Source: DASUPK01 sp963815045 (lineage in GTDB: Bacteria; Actinomycetota; Thermoleophilia; Solirubrobacterales; 70-9). Taken from it: 64,000 nucleotides of DNA. Of this stretch, positions 25,829 to 35,436 are shown one piece after another. Under the pieces are notes generated by a model. That model saw nothing but the letters and a program-made list of their open reading frames with translations, was not told the DNA's origin and did not search any database. The position numbers and the translations under genes are program-made. Each line of letters starts with the position of its first letter. The stretch's first letter is position 1. Where the stretch lies: positions 434,001-498,000 of the forward strand of contig CAWFET010000002.1 of assembly GCA_963815045.1 (NCBI GenBank), in the 5' to 3' direction.

Positions 25829-27325
25829 GTGGTGATTCGACCATTTGAGGAGAACAGGCGTTGGGTGAGCGAGCCGACGATCGCGCGGTCCGTCTCGGCG
25901 ACCGCCGGGACGCCGGCAGAGGCCACCTCCCCGGCCGACACAGTGGCTGCTGCGGCCAGGGCCGATGACGTCCTCCCCGGACAGAGGGTGCGGTGGTGGC
26001 GAGATGCGCTCCGGCGGCGCCTGCTCGCGGCGGCCGACCTGGCGGCGACCCTGCTCGCGATTGCGGTCGCGGTTCCGACGCTCGCATCCGGCCTCTGGCT
26101 GCTGGCGGCCGCGCCGATCGCGATCCTCATCGCGAAGCTTCTCGGCCTGTACGACCGCGACCACCGCGCCATCCGCCACCTGACGATCGACGAGGCGCCG
26201 GCGGTCGCCGTCTGGGCGGCGATCGTGACCGCCGGGATCGCCCTGCTCAGTCCTCTTCTCCCGGGCGAGCACCCCTCGACGACGCGGCTCCTGGCCGCGG
26301 GATTGGTCGCGGGCCTGGCGAGCCTCTTGCTCCGCTCGCTGGCGAGAGGGGTGTGGCGGATGACCACCACGCCGGAACGCACGGTGGTCGTCGGCGAGGG
26401 CGACCTCGCGCTCGGCATCTCCCGCAAGATCAGGCTCTTCTCGGACATGCATCTCTCGCTTCCCGACGAGGATCCCATTCCCGTCGAGACCCTCGAGGAT
26501 GACCCCCGGGCCTCCGGCCGCCTCGCCGCCGCCTTCGACCGGGTCGTGGTTGCCTCGACGGCGATCAGGCAGTCGACGATCGGCGACCTGGTGGCCGCCT
26601 GCCGGGCGCACCAGGCGAAGCTCAGCGTGGTCTCGCCGCTGCGGGGCCGCGCGGTTCCGGCGCTGCGCATCTCGCAGGTGGCCGAGCTGCCCGTCTTCGA
26701 GTTCAACACCTGGGACCCGCCGCGGTCGACGCTGCTGATGAAGCGCGCCTTCGACCTCGTGGTCTCCGCCGTGGCGCTGCTCCTCCTGCTGCCCTTCCTG
26801 CCGCTCGTGGCCATCGCGATCAAGCTCGACAGCCGGGGACCGATCTTCTTCACGCAGATCCGCACGGGCGAGAACGGTGACCCGTTCCGCATGTACAAGC
26901 TCCGGACGATGACCGCCGACGCCGAGGAGCGCCTTGGCGAGGTCGTCCGGCTGGAGGAGCTCAGCGAGCCGATGTTCAAGGTGTACGGCGATCCACGCAT
27001 CACCCGCGTCGGGCGGCTTCTGCGGAGGTTCAGCATCGACGAGCTCCCGCAGCTCTTCAACGTCCTGAGGGGGAAGATGAGCATCGTCGGACCGCGGCCC
27101 GAGGAGATCGCCGTGACCTCGATGTACGGCCCCGAGCACCGCTTCCGCCTGGCCGTGAAGCCCGGGCTGACCGGGCCGATGCAGGTCTACGGGCGCGGGG
27201 AACTGACCTTCGGCGAGCGGCTCGCGGTCGAGCTCGAGTACATCGAGAACCTCTCGATCGCTCGCGACCTGAGGATCCTGCTGCTCACCATCCCGACCGC
27301 CATTCGCGGCACGGGCGCCTTCTAG
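25829..27325 (+). CDS. Polyprenyl-phosphate sugar-1-phosphate transferase (chain initiation)
   Basis: A 498-residue protein of the WbaP/CpsE type that places the first sugar phosphate on undecaprenyl phosphate. The N-terminal half has four helices and a CoA-binding-like segment (TVVVGEGDLAL). The catalytic half starts KRAFDLVVSAVALL and shows SRGPIFFTQ, RMYKLRTM, FSIDELPQLFNVL and GPRPE, all bacterial sugar-transferase signatures. The GTG at 25829 is used; GTG at 25865 is possible. It is the only initiating transferase seen, so it probably primes the polysaccharide made by this locus. Confidence 0.88.
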   Translation: MVIRPFEENRRWVSEPTIARSVSATAGTPAEATSPADTVAAAARADDVLPGQRVRWWRDALRRRLLAAADLAATLLAIAVAVPTLASGLWLLAAAPIAILIAKLLGLYDRDHRAIRHLTIDEAPAVAVWAAIVTAGIALLSPLLPGEHPSTTRLLAAGLVAGLASLLLRSLARGVWRMTTTPERTVVVGEGDLALGISRKIRLFSDMHLSLPDEDPIPVETLEDDPRASGRLAAAFDRVVVASTAIRQSTIGDLVAACRAHQAKLSVVSPLRGRAVPALRISQVAELPVFEFNTWDPPRSTLLMKRAFDLVVSAVALLLLLPFLPLVAIAIKLDSRGPIFFTQIRTGENGDPFRMYKLRTMTADAEERLGEVVRLEELSEPMFKVYGDPRITRVGRLLRRFSIDELPQLFNVLRGKMSIVGPRPEEIAVTSMYGPEHRFRLAVKPGLTGPMQVYGRGELTFGERLAVELEYIENLSIARDLRILLLTIPTAIRGTGAF

Positions 27326-27338
27326 CGTCGCCCGAGGC

Positions 27339-27902
27339 TCAGGTCCCGCCGGCCGCCTGGGCCCGCTTCGCAGCCTGCTCCTGGATGCGGATGCGTTGAT
27401 CGATGTACCCGTTGTCGGCTAGCTTCCACTCTCCGCCTTGTCTGACGAGGCGGAAGACGATCGGGACCTCAGTGTCTGACGTATTTCGGCGGACCTGACC
27501 GCTGAAATCCAGGGGCAGCGTCTGCAGGATCACATAGAGCTTTGCGGTGTCGTGGGTCAGCTCCGAGTCGACTATGACAGGCCGCGATGCCGAAACAGAG
27601 GGATAGAGGGACGTGAGCTTGCTCAGCAAGTCGCCCGACTTGACGTTGGCCGCGAAGAGTGCCTTCGCGGATTCGATGTCGCGGAACTGGATCGCTCGCC
27701 ACCAGTTGTAGAGCGCCCTGGCCGGCGATCCCGGCGAGAACCGGTTGATGTCACTGGAGGTGAGCACCATGGCACGCACATCTCTTCCCTGTGGGAGCGA
27801 TGGCGTAGTCGAACTAGCACTGCTGTCGCCTCCTCCGCCGCAGCCGCTGAGCGGAATCAAGCACAGCGCGATCAGCGAGACTGTTGCCAATGTTCGCTTC
27901 AT
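27339..27902 (-). CDS. Lipoprotein of unknown function
   Basis: A 187-residue protein with a lipoprotein signal: MKRTLATVSLIALCLIPLSGC, lipobox LSGC, followed by GGGGDSS. The mature part includes ALYNWWRAIQFRDIESAKALF and a beta-rich end (VPIVFRLVRQGGEWKLADNGY) reminiscent of NTF2-like accessory folds. The ATG at 27902 was preferred because the lipid signal begins there. It ends 13 bases from the convergent sugar transferase gene and is divergent from the Wzz-Wzy gene. Function unknown. Confidence 0.7.
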   Translation of the reverse strand: MKRTLATVSLIALCLIPLSGCGGGGDSSASSTTPSLPQGRDVRAMVLTSSDINRFSPGSPARALYNWWRAIQFRDIESAKALFAANVKSGDLLSKLTSLYPSVSASRPVIVDSELTHDTAKLYVILQTLPLDFSGQVRRNTSDTEVPIVFRLVRQGGEWKLADNGYIDQRIRIQEQAAKRAQAAGGT

Positions 27903-27958
27903 GCCGAGTTGAGGTCGGTTGCCGATCCGGGCAATAAAGCACAAGCGGAGGCAGACGG

Positions 27959-30019
27959 TTGTCGGCTAGCCGCGCCTGGCTACCGTGGCGGCCGCTCCGC
28001 CAGCTCGAGCGCTCGCCGGGCACTGTCGCCGCAGTCAGGAGCTCCGGGGTACTTCTGCTGATCGCGTGTTCCGCAGCTGCACTGGCGGTCGGGCTCGGCT
28101 CGCCGCCCCCCGCCGATCGGAGTACCGCGCAGGTGGTCATCTCCCCCCTCGAGAATCTGACGCTGCAACGCGCGGGCCTTCCCGATCAGCTAGCCGAGGT
28201 TCCGACTGGATTCCTTCCCAGTGCTGGTCAGGTGGGCGCGGGCGTGATCGAGGCGTCTGGAGACAGCGAGCGGGAGGCGGTGTCGAATGCACGCTCGGCC
28301 GCCTTCGCGTACATCGCCGCCGCGACCCAGAAGCAAGACCTGATCCTGCACGATCTGTCAAAGGCGCGAGCGGTGGGGAGGGCTGCGGCTGCGCGACGGG
28401 AGATCCTGCGCAGTCCGGCGAGATACCAGGTCGAGGTGCCCGGCTCCGTGCCGACGGATACGGAGCTCGCGAAGGGGGCACGGGCGCTGCTCGTGGGTGT
28501 GCTGATCGCGCTGCTCCTGGCGATCGTTTGCGGCGCCCTGGTCGCGAGGACGGTCGGCGAGGCCGGGGATGGCGTCGCGGCCCTCCGTCGCCCACTTCCG
28601 GAGGCGCCAGTGCTCGCTCTCGGAGCAGGGCTTTCGGCGGGTGCCATCGCAATCTGCGGCGCCGCGCCCGCGGGGTTCTACACGGCCACCCTCTTCTGCC
28701 TTCTCGGCCTCTGCTCCCTGTCCTACGCCGTGATCGGCGGAACGCACGCGATCCGCGTGCTGATTGCGTTCGTGATCTGCCTTGCACCCTTGCGGGGGCT
28801 GCTACTCAGCCTGGCCGGGCAGGCGCACATGCGTGACAGCCTGCTGCTCGTCAACGCGATGCTTCCCGCGCTGATCGCCGGAGCGCTCGGAGGACTGCTC
28901 GTCGTCAGGGGTCCACGCATCCGTTTGCCGCGACTGCTGGCGTTGACGGCCAGCGTCCTGGTGGCGGTGTGCGTGCTCGGCGTTCTCACCCAAACGGTCG
29001 GGCCCAAGCTGTACGTGATCGGAGTGGTCCAGTACGCCCTCTATCCGACACTCGCACTGATTGCGTGGAACGTGCTCGAGCCGAAAGACCTCAACCGGCT
29101 TGCTTGGATACTGGCCGGTTTAGGGGCGATCGTCGCGATGTCCGTCTTCATCGAGGCCGCGCACCTGGTTCGCTTCGTCGAGGCTGCGGATCCGGGTGGC
29201 GCCCCATCCCTCGGCGGCGCTCGGTACGGCGGCGTCACGGGCAGCTACCTGCATGCCTCCCAGTTCCTCGGCACTGCTGCAATCGTCGTCCTCGGACTTC
29301 TGCTGGCGAGCACGTCTGTTCGCAACACGCGCTCGCTCGCCGTTCTACTGACCATCATCCTCGGTGGTATCGGCCTCACCTACAGTCGGGGTGGGTTCGC
29401 GATCTTCGCGCTCGGAGCGATCCTGCTGTTCATCGCCTCCGACGCGCCGATTCGGCGGCGCCTGGCCATCTGGTGCTCGGTTGCAGTGATCGTCGCACTT
29501 GGCGTGTACAGCATCACCGGGAAGTCGCCGACGCATCTCGTCTCCAGGATCGCGTCTGCGACCAACATCGCCGGGGACCCAGGAAACAAGGATCGGTTCC
29601 ACTCCATGGGCGAGATGGTTGATCGTTGGCGAGGCGCTCCTTTGCCGGAAAAGGCACTCGGTGTCGGCCTCGCGGCGACGGGAAACGCTCGCCAGCTGAC
29701 GGCGAGTGCCCCGCAGCCCGCCGAGAGCTATCCGCTCAAGCTGCTGGTCGAGACGGGGGTGCTCGGGTTCCTCCTCCTTGGGGGGCTCTTCGTCGCGGGC
29801 GCTGTCCAGTTCGTGCTGGTGATCCGCCAGCGCGGAGATCCCGTTACGCGGGGGGCCGCCGCCGCCGGCGTCGGACTCTCGGCCCAGGGGCTGATCTATC
29901 CGACCCTTGAGACTCAGCTGCTCGCGATGACCTGGTGGCTGCTGCTCGTCGTCTGTCTGGCGGCCGCTCGGACCTGGTTCAGCGGCGAGTGGCCGGGTCC
30001 ACGGTCCGCGGAGCGCTGA
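27959..30019 (+). CDS. Wzz-like plus Wzy/O-antigen polymerase fusion
   Basis: A 686-residue membrane protein in two parts. Residues 1-200 look like a chain-length regulator: a helix at 29-46, an outside domain of about 125 residues with SEREAVSNARSAAFAYIAA, and a second helix at 175-197. Residues 205-670 are a Wzy/O-antigen-ligase-type polymerase with about ten helices, GSYLHASQFLGTAA, LTYSRGGFAIFALG and a large outside loop. Joining a regulator to a polymerase on one chain would fix their ratio. The Wzz reading is by topology, not by motif. The 3' end overlaps the convergent GT gene by 41 bases. Confidence 0.72.
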   Translation: MSASRAWLPWRPLRQLERSPGTVAAVRSSGVLLLIACSAAALAVGLGSPPPADRSTAQVVISPLENLTLQRAGLPDQLAEVPTGFLPSAGQVGAGVIEASGDSEREAVSNARSAAFAYIAAATQKQDLILHDLSKARAVGRAAAARREILRSPARYQVEVPGSVPTDTELAKGARALLVGVLIALLLAIVCGALVARTVGEAGDGVAALRRPLPEAPVLALGAGLSAGAIAICGAAPAGFYTATLFCLLGLCSLSYAVIGGTHAIRVLIAFVICLAPLRGLLLSLAGQAHMRDSLLLVNAMLPALIAGALGGLLVVRGPRIRLPRLLALTASVLVAVCVLGVLTQTVGPKLYVIGVVQYALYPTLALIAWNVLEPKDLNRLAWILAGLGAIVAMSVFIEAAHLVRFVEAADPGGAPSLGGARYGGVTGSYLHASQFLGTAAIVVLGLLLASTSVRNTRSLAVLLTIILGGIGLTYSRGGFAIFALGAILLFIASDAPIRRRLAIWCSVAVIVALGVYSITGKSPTHLVSRIASATNIAGDPGNKDRFHSMGEMVDRWRGAPLPEKALGVGLAATGNARQLTASAPQPAESYPLKLLVETGVLGFLLLGGLFVAGAVQFVLVIRQRGDPVTRGAAAAGVGLSAQGLIYPTLETQLLAMTWWLLLVVCLAAARTWFSGEWPGPRSAER

Positions 30020-30986
30020 TGCCGGCGGGACGGGGTTCGCCTAGCCGCCCGGCCACGTATCCCGAGATCTTCGCCAGGTCGCCGATGATCACGATCACAG
30101 GGATGAGGATCCATGCCACGATCAGACCGAGCGTGCCGGAGCCGGGGCGAATCCTCCAGACGCGTCGGTAGAACTTAAAGAGATAGGCGATGCCGAGAAG
30201 GGCGAGGACCGCGACCGGGATCAGGGTTTCGACTACGACGGCGAGGGCGAGGAGAGCGGCACCAACCAAGTACGAGGTGAAGCGGACGAGGTGGCGCCGT
30301 GGCCACAATCCAGCGTGGCCATCTCCGCGCCCGTAGAAGAAATACTGGCGCCCGAAGGCTCGCAGCGTCGGTCGCGCATCCCAATCGACGATCGCCGAGG
30401 AGCTGAACTCGAACTGCGCCCCGGCGTTCCGGAGCTCCAGATCAAAGACGAGGTCCTCGCAATGGTCGAGCCACTCCGGGTACTTGCCGGCTCGGCTCCA
30501 CCATTCCTTTCGGAAGGCGAGTGAGCGGCTCGAGGGTAGAAAGCGCGCCGGGTCGATCTCCTCGATCTGAGGGGTGATCACCCTGGCGAGGATGCGCTGG
30601 AACAGCGTCCGGCCTCCTGGATGAAAGAACCCGCTGCTCACGCCTACCCCGGACCCGTTGCGAAGCGGAGCCGTCAGCTCGGCGAGCCAGTCCGGCCTCG
30701 GCCTCGTCCCGGCGTCTGTGACGGCGACGATGGGTCCAGCGGCTTCCGCGATCGCCACGTTTCGTCCGCCGGCAATGTTCAACTGACCGCCTCGGATGAC
30801 CCGAATGGGTACTTTTGCGCGGTGAGCGATCTCCTCGAGCCGCTCAACCGTGCCGTCCTCCGATCCACCGTCCGCGACGACGATCTCGGATGGCGGATCG
30901 GTCTGGGAAAGCAGGGACTCCATGAGCTCTCCCACTGACGTGGCTTCGTCGCGGACGGTCATTGCAATGCTGATCTGTTCTCCCAA
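29979..30986 (-). CDS. Family 2 glycosyltransferase with C-terminal membrane helices
   Basis: A 335-residue GT-A enzyme. ISIAMTVRDEATSVGELMESL, VVADGGSEDGT, VAVTDAGTRPRPDW and an acceptor-site ED in HCEDLVFDLELR are present. Two or three helices near 235-310 (TSYLVGAALLALAVVVETL, LIVAWILIPVIVIIG) place it at the membrane. The 3' end overlaps the polymerase gene by 41 bases, which is unusually long. Substrates unknown. Confidence 0.85.
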   Translation of the reverse strand: MGEQISIAMTVRDEATSVGELMESLLSQTDPPSEIVVADGGSEDGTVERLEEIAHRAKVPIRVIRGGQLNIAGGRNVAIAEAAGPIVAVTDAGTRPRPDWLAELTAPLRNGSGVGVSSGFFHPGGRTLFQRILARVITPQIEEIDPARFLPSSRSLAFRKEWWSRAGKYPEWLDHCEDLVFDLELRNAGAQFEFSSSAIVDWDARPTLRAFGRQYFFYGRGDGHAGLWPRRHLVRFTSYLVGAALLALAVVVETLIPVAVLALLGIAYLFKFYRRVWRIRPGSGTLGLIVAWILIPVIVIIGDLAKISGYVAGRLGEPRPAGISAPRTVDPATRR

Positions 30987-31007
30987 CGCGACCCCTCAGG
31001 TTGAAGG

Positions 31008-31830
31008 ATGACCGCCGAGACTCAGCCCAGCAACGGGCGGGCCGGTCGAAGTTCACCAGTTGTTTCGCTTATTAATAACGTCCCCGCACCGGTCGTGCGA
31101 GGCCTGAAGCGACTTGATCCGGTGAAGAGGGGGGTCTCGAGCCTGGTCGGGCGCCTCGTCCCGGAGCAGGAGACGCCGGTGGTGATCCGATCCGGCCCTG
31201 CTCGGGGACTGACGGTCGTGATCCGCCCGCGCGAGGAGAAGTTCTACTGGGCCGGGACCCACGAGCCAGGAGTGCAGGACGCTCTGGTCGATCAACTGGG
31301 GCCTGGGCTCAGGTTCTGGGACGTCGGCGCGCACTGCGGCTTCTTCTCCAGCCTGGCGAGCCGCCTGGTGGGCCTCGAGGGCGAGGTGGTCTGCTTCGAG
31401 CCCTGCGATGAGAACCGCGCGAGGTTGAGCGAGACGGTGCGCCTGAACGAGGCGGGCAACATCCGCATCGTCCCCTGGGCGCTCGGGCGCGAGCAGCGGC
31501 GAAGTCCTGCTCCAGGAGCTCGAGAGCGATCAGGCGAGCATGAAGTGGGGCAAGGTCCAGGAGGGCTCGGAGGGCAAGGCCATCCGGGTCCCGCAGCGAA
31601 CACTCGACGAGTGTGCGGCGAAGCTCGAGCCGCCGGACCTGATCAAGGTCGACGTCGAGGGGGCCGAGCTGGAGGTGCTCGAGGGCGCGAGGGAGCTCAT
31701 CGCCGGGCGGCGACCGGCGATGATCATCGAGTTTCACGATGCGCTTGCGCTCGAGCGCGGCGAGAAGATCCTGGCGGATTACTCGAAGTCGCAGCTCGGC
31801 CGGACGCAATGGCTGCTCAGCTCGCGCTGA
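31008..31830 (+). pseudogene. FkbM-family methyltransferase, frameshifted
   Basis: About 273 residues of a SAM-dependent methyltransferase. FWDVGAHCGFFSSLASRLVG is SAM motif I, VVCFEPCDENRARL motif II and LIKVDVEGAELEVLEGARELI the FkbM signature. The frame shifts at about 31490-31500, where one base appears extra in gcagcggcgaag; sense resumes as GEVLLQELESDQASMKW and runs to 31830. FkbM enzymes O-methylate sugars or antibiotics. The end overlaps the convergent flippase gene by about 14 bases. A sequence error is the simplest reason for the break. Confidence 0.78.
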
Positions 31831-33078
31831 GGGGACCGGGCGGCTCGTCCTGAGGCGGCTCGGAGGGATCGTCCGCAAGGGCGGACGGGCGCAGGCGCAG
31901 ATAGAGCGCCATCGCCGCCCAGCCCAAGCCGATCGATCCGGCGAACACCCACGCGGCCGCGTACGGCTGGCTCCAATCGACCGCCAACGAGCAGAGTGAC
32001 CTCGACCGCGGCCGCCACCACGTATCCGATCGAGTAGACGCGGGGCGCCCCCCAGCCCATGACCCCTTGGCCCAGAGCCGAGAACCCTCCGAACAGGACC
32101 ATCCCGACGCTGAGCCCGACGAGCGCGCTTGCGCCCGCGCCGTAGGCGTCGCCGTAGAACGTTTCCAGCAGGAAGGTACGGCCGACGATGAGCACGGCCG
32201 CGATCCCGGCGCAGGTCGCGACCAGCATCCAGGTGGTCCATGACATCAGCCTGACGGCGCGGGCCCGCTCCCTCGAGGCGCGAAGCTCCGCGACCCGCGG
32301 GAGAAGTGCTCCGGTGAATCCCACGATCGGGACCATCAGGACCTGGGAGAGGTTGCGGGCGGCTCCGTAGGTGCCGATGTCGTACCTCCCAAAGGTGTCG
32401 CCCACCCAGATCTGGTCGGCCGAGTTCCAGATCAGGAACGCAATCGTCCCCGGCGCCAGAGGGGCGCCGATGGCCCAGAGCCGTTCGAGCGAGCGACGCG
32501 CGATGCGCAGGGAGCGCTTTCGAAGCAGCGGGTGCCGCGCCTCGAAGACGAAGATAGGGATCAGGCTGCTCGCACCAAATATGCAGAGAGCAGCGGCTGG
32601 GGAGGGTTCCGTGGTCGATGTCAGCACGGCGAACACGACGAGCTGCAGTGCCGCACCGCTTGCGTAGGTTGATGGCCGCCCGCAGGAAGTCCCCCCGGCC
32701 CCGCGCGATCGCGTAGTAGACCTCGAAGGCGCTCAGCCCTGCGAGCACTGCCAGCAGACCGCGCACGTTGGCTGCGTCGGTCAGGCCGACGGCTACTGCA
32801 AGGCCGCTGAGCGCCATGGCGGCGACCAGCGCGCCGAGTGAGACCGCTAGCCCGCTTCCCAGCGTCTCGAGGGTGGCTGCGGGATCGCCCCGGTCCGCTC
32901 CGAGCTCTCTGCGGATCGCGATGCCGACGAGCTGAACGGGTGCCAGAGCGACCGTCGCCAAGGCGATCGTGTACTGGACGACCCCGAAGCTGGAGGGTGT
33001 GAGGGCGTGCGCAGCGAGCAGGTAGAAGCCGAAGCTCAGTCCCCGGGCGAGCCCCTCGGCGAGCGTGAGAGTCGCCAT
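31817..33078 (-). pseudogene. Wzx-like polysaccharide flippase, two frameshifts
   Basis: A membrane protein of about 420 residues of the MATE/MVF flippase type that turns lipid-linked repeat units across the membrane. It begins MATLTLAEGLARGLSFGFYLLAAHALTP, and the mid part has FLIWNSADQIWVGDTFG and GFTGALLPRVAELRA. The frame changes near 32665 (after RAAIN, resuming as YASGAALQLVVF) and again near 31985 (after EVTLLV, resuming as VDWSQPYAAAWVFAG), ending in the proline-rich tail PPQDEPPGPLSAS. With both breaks mended it is full length. It is the partner expected for a Wzy pathway. Confidence 0.72.
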
Positions 33079-33127
33079 CGGCCTCGCCTCTCGCCACCGG
33101 GCGCCCCGTCCGGTGGACCTGGCCAGT

Positions 33128-34082
33128 TCAGCCGACGCGATTCCCGCCGACTCTCCTCAGGGCTGTCCGTACGAAACCCATGCAAATCGAGAACGCCAGC
33201 TTCAGGTAGATCCCGGCGTAGACGGCCAGATTGGTGACGAGGCTTCGTTGGGCGCGTAGTGAGCGCGATAGAAGCGGTACATGCCGTAATGAAAGGCGTA
33301 GTTGAGCCGGGGGGCGCGAATCGGGCCGCTGGTCCCGGCTTTCACGTGCATGACGGTCACGCTGGGCTCGTACCAGACGTCCATCCAGCCTCGCCGAAGC
33401 GCCAGCAGAGATCGAGGTCCTCCATGTACATCCAGTAGCCCTCATCGAAGAGCCCGACGTCGTCGAGCGCGGCCCGCCGGATCAGCATGAACGCTCCGTT
33501 GATCGCATCCACGGGCCCGGATTCGTGTTCTGGGGCGCGATATTCGGCGAGCGTTCCGCCCTCGAGCGAGCGGCCGATTCCCGTGAAATGGCCGAGCGCG
33601 CTCAGTGGGGTGGGGAACGATCGTGCCGAGGCGTGATCGAAACTTCCGTCCTCCTGCTCGAGGCGTGGTCCGCACATCCCCACCCTGGGGGCGTCGTCCA
33701 TCAGGACGAGCAGTCGGTCCAGGGCGCCGGGCAGGATGCGTGTATCGGGGTTGAGGACGAGGACATACTTCGATCGACCGGCTTTGATGCCCAGGTTGGT
33801 GGCCGCGCTGAAGCCGATGTTCCCCTTCGAAACAGTCAGCTCCACCTCCTCGAAGTCGCGCATGACCATTTGGGTCGTCTGCGCGTCGGCTCCGTTGTCG
33901 ATGACCTGCACTCTCATTCCTCGGCTCGGAGAGTTCTCCCGGAGTGAGTCGAGGCAGCGTCGCAATAGCTCGGGCGAGCGGTAGGTCACGATCACCACAT
34001 CGAGGGCAGCCGGCTCGTCGGGTTCATCACGAGGGGCCCGGCCAGAGACTGGCTCCGGCGGGCTTACGGCGACGCCGAGCAT
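33128..34082 (-). pseudogene. Family 2 glycosyltransferase (rhamnosyltransferase-like), two frameshifts
   Basis: About 317 residues of a GT2 enzyme: LDVVIVTYRSPELLRRCLDSL, VIDNGADAQT, the VLNPDTRILP metal region and the family motif GPVDAINGAFMLIRR, then YMEDLDLCWRFGEAGW. The frame shifts near 33385 (resuming MDVWYEPSVTVMHV) and near 33245 (resuming RSLVTNLAVYAGIY) before the stop at 33128. A C-terminal helix follows. Mended, it matches usual lengths. Probably adds rhamnose or a similar sugar to the repeat unit. Confidence 0.75.
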
Positions 34083-34093
34083 GGGGCGGGAGG

Positions 34094-34256
34094 CTACTGA
34101 GGAGAGCCGCCCGTGAGGGAGGTGAAGGAGCGCCAGGATTGCTTTGCGATGAGGCCGCAGGCGAAGAGGCCGGTGTGCTCGAACCGATGCCGCCGTGGAC
34201 TCCGCGCCACGAGTACCAGCCGACGCCGGGGATCTGGTACCGCGTGCGGTTCCGCC
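34094..34256 (-). pseudogene. Remnant of a PslG/GH39-like glycosidase gene
   Basis: Read on the minus strand this stretch gives RTRYQIPGVGWYSWRGVHGGIG, then after a one-base loss near 34184 FEHTGLFACGLIAKQSWRSF and TSLTGGSPQ with a stop at 34094. This lines up with the last 50 residues of the intact copies (RIPGVIWYSWRDVPGGIW, HTGLFTS, LTGG). The rest of the gene is missing, and 34257-34327 shows nothing recognisable. It is the 3' relic of a further tandem copy next to the two intact ones. Confidence 0.7.
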
Positions 34257-34327
34257 AAGGCGGCGGTCACGGCGATCGCCCTGCCGATGCTCGCCCGCTA
34301 CGACTATCCGGTCGTGCCGAACGGGCG

Positions 34328-35428
34328 TTAGAGGAGCGGGAGCCCGCCGCCGCCCGGCGACCCCGTCGAGCCGCTGCCGGCCGTTGCCGTGGCCGAGCCG
34401 CCGGTGAGCCCCACGAAGGCGTTCCAGGCGGGCTTCGGACGGAGGCCGGAGGTGAAGAGTCCGGTGTGCTGGAACCAGATGCCTCCCGGGACATCGCGCC
34501 AGGAGTACCAGATCACTCCCGGGATCCTGTAGCGCTTGCGCTCGTCGGCCATCAGGCGGTAGGTCCGGCGGAGATAGGCGGCCTGTCGCTTCGCGGAGAC
34601 CGTCAGAGCCGTCTTGGGACCGGCGGTTGCCCAGCCGATCTCGGTCAGCCAGAGCCTGGCCTTCCGGTCCCGGTAGCGAGCCATGGTCCTGCGCATGTCC
34701 CTGACGCGGGCCAGGGCCTGCTTCGGCGTCGTCGAGTACGGGTGCAGCGCGGTCGCGTCGAAGAGCGGCTTGGCCCGGTTTCGATAGACACCCTGCAGGA
34801 AGCGGTCACCGGTCATTCCATGCTTGACCTGGGGGGTGGGGAACAGTCCCGCGAGCACGATTTGCGCCTGCGGATCACCTGCCCTGATACCGGCGTGGAA
34901 CTTCCTCAGCAGCCGGACATACTGCTTCGGATTGGGCTTGCGGGTCCAGAAGCTGGGCGAATTGACCTCGTTCCAGAGCTGCCACCAGTCGACCTCCAGC
35001 CGGGGGATCGCCGGATGCTGCTGCCAGAAGGTCCCGTCGTGGCCGTAGCGGCCCGCGGCGGCCTCGACGAAGCGCCGGAAGTCGCCCAGGTGGGCACCCA
35101 GAGGCGGCAGATTGGGACGCCGCGCGACCCACGGGGGCGACCCGTAGACGGTCGGCAGCACCCTGATCCCATTCGCGGCGGCGTCCCCGATGACCTGGTC
35201 GTAGTGGCTCCAGTCGTAGCCCTGCGGACCCGATGGCTGGACCGCTCCCCAATAGAAATTGATGCGAAGCGTGCCCAGGTGCCCGTCGCCCATCCTGTTG
35301 ATCTCCGAGGTGCTGGGGTCGACCGCCGGGATCACTCCGTAGAAGGACCGCGGCACCGCATGCGCCGTCGCCGCGCAGGCCAGCGAGGCAAGAAGGCCGG
35401 CAAGGGCCAGGGTCGCGCGAACCCTCAT
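34328..35428 (-). CDS. Secreted PslG/GH39-like glycosidase, copy 2
   Basis: A 366-residue protein: signal peptide to about residue 24 (ATAHAVP), then RSFYGVIP. The barrel carries the acid/base Glu154 in LWNEVN and the likely nucleophile Glu263 in LTEIGWA, with HPYSTTP and VIWYSWRDVPGGIWF near the end. A Gly/Ser/Thr tail (GSATATAGSGSTGSPGGGG) closes it. It lies 8 bases after copy 3 and is close to it in sequence, a tandem duplication. Expected to cut or trim the exopolysaccharide outside the cytoplasm; substrate unknown. Confidence 0.82.
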   Translation of the reverse strand: MRVRATLALAGLLASLACAATAHAVPRSFYGVIPAVDPSTSEINRMGDGHLGTLRINFYWGAVQPSGPQGYDWSHYDQVIGDAAANGIRVLPTVYGSPPWVARRPNLPPLGAHLGDFRRFVEAAAGRYGHDGTFWQQHPAIPRLEVDWWQLWNEVNSPSFWTRKPNPKQYVRLLRKFHAGIRAGDPQAQIVLAGLFPTPQVKHGMTGDRFLQGVYRNRAKPLFDATALHPYSTTPKQALARVRDMRRTMARYRDRKARLWLTEIGWATAGPKTALTVSAKRQAAYLRRTYRLMADERKRYRIPGVIWYSWRDVPGGIWFQHTGLFTSGLRPKPAWNAFVGLTGGSATATAGSGSTGSPGGGGLPLL

Positions 35429-35436
35429 CGTTGGCG

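Noticed and set aside
25700..27139. Long minus-strand open frame opposite the sugar transferase
   Set aside because: It is a shadow frame, rich in Arg, Gly and Asp/Glu with no family features, over a well-supported plus-strand gene.
34113..34331. Plus-strand small protein of 72 residues
   Set aside because: The minus strand of the same stretch encodes a recognisable glycosidase C-terminus, so the plus frame is a shadow.
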